Source of the DNA: Polaribacter sp.
GTDB lineage: Bacteria > Bacteroidota > Bacteroidia > Flavobacteriales > Flavobacteriaceae
Direction: 5' to 3'
Length of the DNA stretch: 32,240 nucleotides
NCBI GenBank assembly: GCA_020631275.1
Contig: JAHDHO010000004.1
Span: 1-32,240 of the forward strand
A program made the position numbers and the translations under genes. Under the pieces are notes generated by a model, which was not told where the DNA came from, made no database searches, and saw only the letters and a list, made by a program, of their open reading frames with translations. Positions 26,501 to 32,240 of the stretch are shown here, piece by piece (position 1 is the first letter of the stretch; each line of letters opens with the position of its first letter).

Positions 26501-29500
26501 ATATAGATAATTCTTTTTTTGGACAAACTTCTAATTTCGATTTAAACAATTTTCAAATTGAATTTACAAATCCTGCTGACGATTTTGACGGAGACGGAAT
26601 TTTAAACTGTTTAGATTTAGACTCTGATAACGACGGAATTCCTGATAATATTGAAGCTCAAAGCACTTTAGGTTACACAGCACCAGACGGTATTTATGAT
26701 GCCAATGGTGTAGATACCGCATATACTGGTGGTTTAACTCCAGAAGATACAGATACAGATGGCGCTTTTGATTATTTAGATACAGATTCAGATAACGATG
26801 GCAAATTAGATAACTTTGAAGCTGGCTTAACGCTTACGGGTGTATATGGAATTAACGGTTTAGATAATGCGTATGATAATGGTGATAATTATAATGATGT
26901 AAATGGTTCTTTTGACAATTCACAAAGCAATAATTTTCCTGATGAAGATTCTGATGTTTTTAATAATGGTGATGTAGATTATCGAGATGATACATTTACA
27001 AACGATTATGATAAAGATGGTATTAGCGATGAATTAGACTTAGATGATGATAATGATGGTATCGTAGATGCTATAGAATTAGGACCAGGAAGCTGTTTAG
27101 TTTCAAATCCTACCAGCGGATCACTAAATTGGAATAATGAATTCACAAATGGAGATACTAACATCAATACAGGTGATGATCCTTTAGATACATCAGTAAA
27201 TCTATCTAATAATAACGTAAACATGTTATTATCTAGAACTTCTAACGTACTTAGTGAAAGTGAATTTAGGGTAAACAATGCAACAACAACAAATAGTTCT
27301 TACAATTTAAATCAAGGAGCTTCTTTTTCTGCTTTTTCTAGACACACCATTAATTTTGATACTCCTGTATACGGAATAAACTTCACAATATACGATGTAA
27401 ATATTGACGTAAATACAATCGCAATAGATAGGGTTAAAATTATTATAACAAAACAAGACGGAACAAATTACAACCTTACAACAGCAGACTATGTTACCGG
27501 TGCCTCTAACTCTTTTACAGGCAATAATACTTTCTTAGGAACAAGCACAACCGCATCTAATGTAACAATCAACTCGATATCAGAATGGATTACACAAGTT
27601 CAAATTGTATATGAGAACGCAGGTTCTGGTAGTCTAACTGCCACTCAAAACATTGCAATTGGCAATATCGGTTTTTGTACTCCAATAGATAGCGACGGTG
27701 ATACTGTGTTTGATTTTAGAGATTTAGATGCAGATAACGACGGAATACCAGATAACATCGAAGCGCAAACTACTTCTGGTTACATTGCACCAACAGGTAG
27801 TTATAGTCTTTTTGGTATAGATTTAGCATATGACACAGGTATATCACCTGTGAATACAGACGAAACTGGTGAGCCAGATTACTTAGATTTAGACTCAGAT
27901 GATGATGGAATAAACGATATTTTAGAATCTGGTTTAACTACTTTACCTAACAATGGTAGTACAACTACCAACCCAGTTGGTAAAAACGGTTTAGACAACA
28001 CCTTAGATAATGGCGATGACTATGTTGATGTAAACGGTTCTTTTGATAATACACCTACAGATAATTTTACAGACGGTGATGCTGATGTTAATATTGGAGG
28101 AGATTTAGATTATAGAGATGACATTATTGGCGTAGATACAGATAGAGATGGAATTACAAATGATATTGATATTGATGATGATAATGATGGTATTCCTGAT
28201 ATTATAGAAAATCAAGCAGACACATCAATTTCACCAACTTTTGCTACAAACCCAGATGCGTATTGGCCATTAGATAATAATTCTGATGATGTTTCTGGTA
28301 ATGGCAATAACGAAAGACCAGAAACAAATCAACCAGATTATTCTACAGATGCTATTCAGGGAACTCATTCGGCCGAATTTAACGGTAGTAATGATGTGTT
28401 AAGATACAGTCAAAATAACGGCTTTATGGAAGGTACATATACACACATAAGTTTTTCTGCATGGATAAAACCAGATGACGTTACAGGACAAAGAGTTATT
28501 TACGAAGAAGGAGGAGGAACAAATGGTGTAACATTATGGATTAATAATGGTGTAATCACATTATCAACTCGAAGCGGTGGTGCAACTAGCCAAAGAAATT
28601 TAGAACACCCTGTTTCTATTTCTGTAGATTATGCATGGCACCATGTTACAGCTACATTTGTTAATGGCGTATTAACTTTATATGTAGATGGCAACCCAGT
28701 AAGCTTAGATATTTCTGCAGATTACACAACAATACCTAGTCACGGAAGTGATGGCGGTCTTGGTGGACCTATTGATGGTGGTACAAGCGCTGGGGCTAAT
28801 GGTTTTTACTCTGGTTTAATTGATGCTGCCAGATATAGTAATACTCCTGTAAGTGTTTTTTCTGCAGAAGATATTGCAACAGAAGTTGCTTTAGGAAGTG
28901 ATACAGACAACGACGGCATAATAAATAGTTTAGATATTGATGCAGATAATGACGGTATTCCAGATAATATAGAAGCACAACCAACAGTAGGGTATATTTC
29001 TCCAAGCGGATTAGATACTGATAACGATGGACTAGATGATGCTTACGATCCTGATTGTGCGTTAGCTAGTGATTGTGCAGGCATTATTGGTATAGATTTA
29101 ACAACTCAAGAAAATACAGATGTATCACTTACAAATTCAGATACAATTCCAGATTATCTAGATACCGATTCTGATGGCGATGGTTTATTAGATATTGAAG
29201 AAAATGGGTTTACAGATAATGCTGTAAGCGGAACAGATTCTGACAACGATGGACTAGATGATAATTTTGAAGGTGCAAATACAAATGACAGATATGATGT
29301 TAATGATGAAATTAACACACCATCGCAAGACCTACCTGATGAAGACTCTGATGTAAGTGTAGATGATGTAGATTATCGTGATGAAGATTCTGATCCTGTT
29401 TCACCTGATTTTACAGGAAATACATTGTGGTTAAGAGCAGATAAAGATGTAACCGGAGGTAGTACAGTTACTAGATGGGAAGACCAAACAGCAAGTTTAG

Positions 29501-32240
29501 ATTTTGATGCTACTGCCGGTCAAGAACCAGACGCTAGTATAATTGCTAATAATTTAAACTTTAATCCAACAGTAACGTTTAATCAAGCTAACGGAGATGG
29601 TTTAGCTTATAATGGATTATTAAACCCAAGAACAATGTACATTGTCTATAACGACACATCTAACACTGACTGGGCCACTCCATTTACTCATAATGACGGT
29701 GCAGGTTTAGGACACGGAAACGGTAATACATCAAACGGTACCGATTTTGTTTTCGATTCTAATTTTAATCCAATAGAAGTAAGAGGCGGTGTCCAATATG
29801 TGAATGGTTTAGAAACTCAATTAACTGCACACCCAAGGCCAGATGATTTTGAAATGCATTCTCGAATATTTACTACAAATATTTCTCCAGACTCAGAAGG
29901 TTCATATACTTATACTGTGGGTAGAGATCGAAACTTTACCGACAGAGTTATAAATGGTAGTGTAGCAGAAGTTATACTTTATAGTGATGCACATTCAGAC
30001 GAAAAGAAACAAAGAGTAGAAACTTATTTAGCCATTAAGTATGGATTTACGCTAAGTAATAGTAACAATACTTCTGTAACCGACGGAGATTATGTTTTAA
30101 CAGATGGTAATACAAAGATTTGGGATTACACTGCTAATAGTACTTTCCATAACGATATTGCCGGTATTGGTAAAGACGATGCAATGGCTTTAGAGCAAAA
30201 ACAATCTAAATCGGTAAATTCAGATGCGTTGATTACTATTGGTTTAAATACCATTGCTTCCACAAACTTAGCAAATTCAGGTAGTTTTTCTAAAAATAAA
30301 GATTTCTTAGTTTGGGGTAATAATAATGGTAACATAAACTCAATTACAGAAACAGAGTTAATTTGTGCGCCAGAAAAAACAATTGGTAGAACCTGGAAAA
30401 TAGTTGAAACTGGTAATGTTGGTTCAACTCAAATTACAGCAAATAAAGCCATTATTGACGCTGCTTTAACCACACCTAACACTATTAAAGTATTAAAAGT
30501 AGCAGATGACGCAAACTTTACTTCAAATGTTAATTATGTGTTGTTATCAGATACAACTATTAACTCAGAAAATGTATATGCTGCACAATACAATTTTAAC
30601 GGTATAAAATATTTTACTTACTCAGAAATTAACGGTATTTTCTGGAATGGAGACGCAAATGCTTGGACAGGAGGTAATAGTAGCTTAATTGCTGGCGGAC
30701 CAAGCACAAATGCTGCAGACCGTGATAAAGTTATGGTTATTGATGCCCAAACATCACTTACGCATGCAGTATTAACAGAAAATGCAAGAGTTGAATGTGT
30801 TTGGATAAAAGAAAACTCTAAACTTATGGTATCAGATAACCGATACTTAGAATTTGATGAAGACTTTATTTTAGACGGAGAAATGAAATTGATTGGAGAC
30901 GGTCAATTGATTCAAACTCATACTGGCTTTTCTAACGTTCAAGGTAATGGTAAATTATATAGAGATCAGCAAGCTGTTGTACCAAGTATATACAGATATC
31001 ATTATTGGTCATCACCCGTTAGAGAATTAAATCAAGATTCTTTTAGAGTAAGAGAAGTTATGAAAGATGGAAACGAGCCTACTTCTGCTGCATCTACTAT
31101 TACAGAAATAGATTGGTCTGGAAACGGAAATATTTATGATGGAGCACCTGGAGTTGCAGGCGTTACACCTATAAAAATTGCGCCATATTGGATATATTCT
31201 TATTTTAACGGTACTACTCAAGCAGAATATGTACAAAGAAGAGAATCAAGCCCAATAAAAAGAGGGCAAGGTTTTACAATGAAAAGTACAGGACAAAATC
31301 CACAAAACTTTACGTTTGTAGGTACACCAAATGATGGTTCTATAACTTTTGATGTTGACCCAGCAACAACAAGTCTATTAGGTAACCCTTATCCTAGTGC
31401 TTTAGATGCTACAGATTTTATAAATACAAATATTAACGAAATCGACGGTACAATTTATTTTTGGGAACATACAGGAGAAGATCGTTCTAATCCGGCAAGT
31501 TCTGAAGGACATAATTTAACAGGATATCAAGGTGGATATTCTCAAAGAAACATTTCTATGGGAATTGCTGCAAATGGTGTTGGTAGTTTACCTGCATTAG
31601 TTTTTGATTGGACAGACGCTATTTTAAGTAGTAACACCATAACCCAAACAGTCTCTGGAATTACTACTACGGTAACAAAATCTTCTGGAAACATTGGTTT
31701 ATTATCTAATGTATTAGGACTTGGAGGCACTCTAGGTAACATTATTGGAGATGTAGGTTTAACAACTAGTACTTATGATGTGACTTTTGATTTTAACGCG
31801 AAAGTAGATTTAAAATCTATCTATTTATTTAATAATGTAATTTTACCTTTAGCAAATCCAACTGTAACGTTAACTCCTAACGGAGGAGAATCGCCTATAA
31901 CTCAAGAATTATCTGGAATTACAGGTCAAGAAATCACTTTAAATTGGGAAGATGTAACCTCTTTTACCATAACAACAGATAATCCTTATAATTTAATAAT
32001 AGATGATTTAAAATTTACGAAAGGAAATTTACCAAGTTTAGGTAACGGTATTTATCATGCGCCTAATAGATATATTAGTGTTGGTCAAGGATTCTTCGTA
32101 TCATCATCTTCTATTGGTGGAAGAATTAGATTCGAAAACTCTCAAAGAAATTATAGAAATAATAATTATGCATCAGGAGGTACTTTTTTCTTCAAATCTG
32201 ATCAGAAAAAAACAGCTTTAGACCAAGAAATAAGTCTATT
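23578..32240 (+). CDS. Giant secreted multidomain surface protein, TSP3/calcium-binding scaffold with lectin-like inserts (partial, 3' end outside window)
   Basis: One frame stays open from ATG 23578 to the window edge, at least 2887 codons. The signal peptide has a long charged start and ends about residue 42 (CNNSFS then QT). Residues about 45-235 form an N-terminal beta domain. From 237 on, thrombospondin type 3-like DxDxDG repeats (e.g. DIDDDNDGIIDTIE) alternate with inserts at about 502-640, 821-1002, 1170-1371 and 1545-1771. The last of these is a LamG/concanavalin-like domain (FSAWIKPDD, AWHHVTATFVNGVLTLYVDG). Residues about 1942-2230 (TLWLRADKDV ... YLAIKYGFTL ... IAGIGKDDAMALEQKQSKSV) match a domain common in large flavobacterial surface proteins (DUF8202-like). 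The later part (YHYWSSPV, GNPYPSALD, GQGFFV) is typical of the region before a T9SS sorting domain, expected just beyond the window. It is probably a calcium-stabilised adhesin or polymer-binding protein. No catalytic motif is seen. Confidence 0.88.
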   Translation, partial: MTNVFLKITEFGEVHNLKNKRNNFTLSFLIIVIFTFCNNSFSQTIPGTGTVSSNCGNCTPTNWLDTGGTPDISNRFNTGGQGSAGGNATWVNPLPLPPTGDLTWVSIRDIGDGVGLTGTEESVTATMGELVANKIYILKIYTLTALSNADGTDPANSYYSGTYMDQFDFEIDNNGRQTISSITRDKWGTNNIVFIAQPNSGNMSISFYPRTDANEGPFPYQGLESLQIAIELNAIEELDTDKDGIPDVVDIDDDNDGIIDTIELTVGATTYDPLGDEDGDKLPNYLDTRDDGTGDGSNTSYADSNSDGVPDIFDFDNDGIPNHLDLDTDNDGIPDNIEAQTTNGYIAPSGSVGNGFTDIDNDGLDDKYDPVVAGGTAGIAIIPVNSESDGEPDYKDLDSDNDTVSDTVEANLILSGNVGENGLDNIYDNEDNYSDVNGAFDNTQVDNFPDQDNNANLGLPNDVNWRDVSVAGFIDTDGDGIANSVDIDNDNDGIIDTLEGYESQCAKYQNGTIESEVSIVNSNNIIGEPNGNFGQVYDAASTFDFDFGQTYPAGTQYQITWRRRNNITTGTAYIDLSESSNNTTYVLHPIRPQSTNNVTFQNTIVTSNVSFRYLRFAKGTLNTVDYEVDAIGIIQNTNCSLDSDNDGVPNYLDLDSDNDGIPDNIEAQATNTYIAPSGAPNAGFTDANNNGLDDNYETAQGGTDINPINTDSANDSIPDYIDLDSDNDGTSDRAEANLVLHGTFGLNGLDSNYETSDNYNDVNGSFDNTPFNDFPDNPTGGEIDWRDSTSSFIDTDGDGIPDSVDLDDDNDGILDTVEGCSSSSPAIENLSFTTVSGSGFSYNGNNLNFTNGTAGYVNSTHSPNFSTYGANGNFEMKFTVNGTYTNSTNRRVVIGINEAGTESTNSWQDVDYSFYITGSGQTLQIYENGTYIGNYGSGANGNTLSIRKTGSSVSYLVNGVVVYTSSQTARGNDYYIDNSFFGQTSNFDLNNFQIEFTNPADDFDGDGILNCLDLDSDNDGIPDNIEAQSTLGYTAPDGIYDANGVDTAYTGGLTPEDTDTDGAFDYLDTDSDNDGKLDNFEAGLTLTGVYGINGLDNAYDNGDNYNDVNGSFDNSQSNNFPDEDSDVFNNGDVDYRDDTFTNDYDKDGISDELDLDDDNDGIVDAIELGPGSCLVSNPTSGSLNWNNEFTNGDTNINTGDDPLDTSVNLSNNNVNMLLSRTSNVLSESEFRVNNATTTNSSYNLNQGASFSAFSRHTINFDTPVYGINFTIYDVNIDVNTIAIDRVKIIITKQDGTNYNLTTADYVTGASNSFTGNNTFLGTSTTASNVTINSISEWITQVQIVYENAGSGSLTATQNIAIGNIGFCTPIDSDGDTVFDFRDLDADNDGIPDNIEAQTTSGYIAPTGSYSLFGIDLAYDTGISPVNTDETGEPDYLDLDSDDDGINDILESGLTTLPNNGSTTTNPVGKNGLDNTLDNGDDYVDVNGSFDNTPTDNFTDGDADVNIGGDLDYRDDIIGVDTDRDGITNDIDIDDDNDGIPDIIENQADTSISPTFATNPDAYWPLDNNSDDVSGNGNNERPETNQPDYSTDAIQGTHSAEFNGSNDVLRYSQNNGFMEGTYTHISFSAWIKPDDVTGQRVIYEEGGGTNGVTLWINNGVITLSTRSGGATSQRNLEHPVSISVDYAWHHVTATFVNGVLTLYVDGNPVSLDISADYTTIPSHGSDGGLGGPIDGGTSAGANGFYSGLIDAARYSNTPVSVFSAEDIATEVALGSDTDNDGIINSLDIDADNDGIPDNIEAQPTVGYISPSGLDTDNDGLDDAYDPDCALASDCAGIIGIDLTTQENTDVSLTNSDTIPDYLDTDSDGDGLLDIEENGFTDNAVSGTDSDNDGLDDNFEGANTNDRYDVNDEINTPSQDLPDEDSDVSVDDVDYRDEDSDPVSPDFTGNTLWLRADKDVTGGSTVTRWEDQTASLDFDATAGQEPDASIIANNLNFNPTVTFNQANGDGLAYNGLLNPRTMYIVYNDTSNTDWATPFTHNDGAGLGHGNGNTSNGTDFVFDSNFNPIEVRGGVQYVNGLETQLTAHPRPDDFEMHSRIFTTNISPDSEGSYTYTVGRDRNFTDRVINGSVAEVILYSDAHSDEKKQRVETYLAIKYGFTLSNSNNTSVTDGDYVLTDGNTKIWDYTANSTFHNDIAGIGKDDAMALEQKQSKSVNSDALITIGLNTIASTNLANSGSFSKNKDFLVWGNNNGNINSITETELICAPEKTIGRTWKIVETGNVGSTQITANKAIIDAALTTPNTIKVLKVADDANFTSNVNYVLLSDTTINSENVYAAQYNFNGIKYFTYSEINGIFWNGDANAWTGGNSSLIAGGPSTNAADRDKVMVIDAQTSLTHAVLTENARVECVWIKENSKLMVSDNRYLEFDEDFILDGEMKLIGDGQLIQTHTGFSNVQGNGKLYRDQQAVVPSIYRYHYWSSPVRELNQDSFRVREVMKDGNEPTSAASTITEIDWSGNGNIYDGAPGVAGVTPIKIAPYWIYSYFNGTTQAEYVQRRESSPIKRGQGFTMKSTGQNPQNFTFVGTPNDGSITFDVDPATTSLLGNPYPSALDATDFINTNINEIDGTIYFWEHTGEDRSNPASSEGHNLTGYQGGYSQRNISMGIAANGVGSLPALVFDWTDAILSSNTITQTVSGITTTVTKSSGNIGLLSNVLGLGGTLGNIIGDVGLTTSTYDVTFDFNAKVDLKSIYLFNNVILPLANPTVTLTPNGGESPITQELSGITGQEITLNWEDVTSFTITTDNPYNLIIDDLKFTKGNLPSLGNGIYHAPNRYISVGQGFFVSSSSIGGRIRFENSQRNYRNNNYASGGTFFFKSDQKKTALDQEISL
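24547..29394 (+). repeat. Five-copy protein super-repeat within the giant gene
   Basis: Five modules of about 130-160 residues start at residues near 324, 652, 1012, 1382 and 1785 (nucleotides about 24547, 25531, 26611, 27721 and 28930). All share DNDGIPDNIEAQ exactly. Copies 1-4 continue through NGLDN.YDN..NY.DVNGSFDN...N.FPD to D.DWRD or D.DYRD; copy 5 has a diverged second half. Nucleotide copies differ widely at third positions, so the duplication is old and the protein is under selection. Confidence 0.85.
28210..28890 (+). other. LamG/concanavalin A-like domain inside the giant protein
   Basis: Residues about 1545-1771 show the LamG_3 pattern: AYWPLDNNSDDVSGNGNN at the start, FSAWIKPDD, WHHVTATFVNGVLTLYVDGN, and GFYSGLIDAARYSN at the end. 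Such beta-sandwich domains commonly bind sugars or proteins. It is the fourth insert between TSP3-like super-repeats and the only one I can name with confidence. Confidence 0.8.

Noticed and set aside
24286-29394. Repeated GATAATGA-like DNA suggesting a satellite or CRISPR-like array
   Set aside because: The repeats stay in frame, vary at third positions and have irregular spacing. They encode DxDxDG calcium-binding repeats of a protein.
23619-31742. Several minus-strand open frames of 60-119 codons between 23619 and 31742
   Set aside because: All lie antisense to the continuous reading frame of the giant gene. Their translations are low-complexity Ser/Cys/Ile/Tyr strings that mirror Asp/Asn/Thr-rich coding sequence. 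None has a promoter or recognisable domain.

Overview
The window looks like chromosomal DNA of a marine flavobacterium (Bacteroidota, Polaribacter/Formosa-like; the genus is inferred from gene content and not tested). The evidence is very low G+C, TAnnTTTG-type promoter elements, a SusC/SusD pair, a type IX secretion (T9SS) C-terminal sorting domain, many lipoboxes and a giant Asp-rich surface protein.

Layout. Positions 1-1266 (+) hold three unrelated small genes: the 3' end of an unknown gene, a YchJ/SEC-C protein, and a membrane-anchored protein with a peptidoglycan-binding-like C-terminus. A bidirectional hairpin terminator (1281-1318) closes them against the minus-strand block. Positions 1336-23285 (-) form a polysaccharide utilization locus (PUL) for a laminarin-type beta-1,3/1,6-glucan. 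In transcription order it holds: a membrane-spanning one-component regulator; SusC; SusD; a surface glycan-binding lipoprotein with two CBM4-like modules; a PKD-GH16 laminarinase; a cytoplasmic GH149-type beta-1,3-glucan phosphorylase; GH17, GH-A-clan and GH30 lipoproteins; a GPH-family sugar symporter; and, after a 376-bp gap, a secreted T9SS protein with a duplicated domain. Positions 23578-32240 (+) are one uninterrupted reading frame running off the window edge (at least 2887 codons). It encodes a giant secreted calcium-binding/lectin-like protein and is the largest gene present.

How it works together (inference from families). Outer-surface GH16 and the glycan-binding proteins capture and cut the glucan. 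SusC/SusD import oligosaccharides. Lipoprotein GH17 and GH30 trim the beta-1,3 backbone and beta-1,6 branches. The GPH symporter carries short products to the cytoplasm, where the phosphorylase would release glucose-1-phosphate. The regulator would sense oligosaccharide in the periplasm and bind DNA directly through its cytoplasmic LuxR-type HTH.

The most notable observation is a 29-bp element found twice with one mismatch, once upstream of susC and once upstream of the detached T9SS protein about 17.5 kb away. Both copies have the same orientation and nearly the same distance to the start codon. It is a good candidate for the PUL activator's binding site and ties the T9SS protein into the regulon. 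A perfect 16-bp palindrome lies just downstream of the promoter of the giant gene. I saw no tRNA, rRNA, CRISPR array or insertion sequence.
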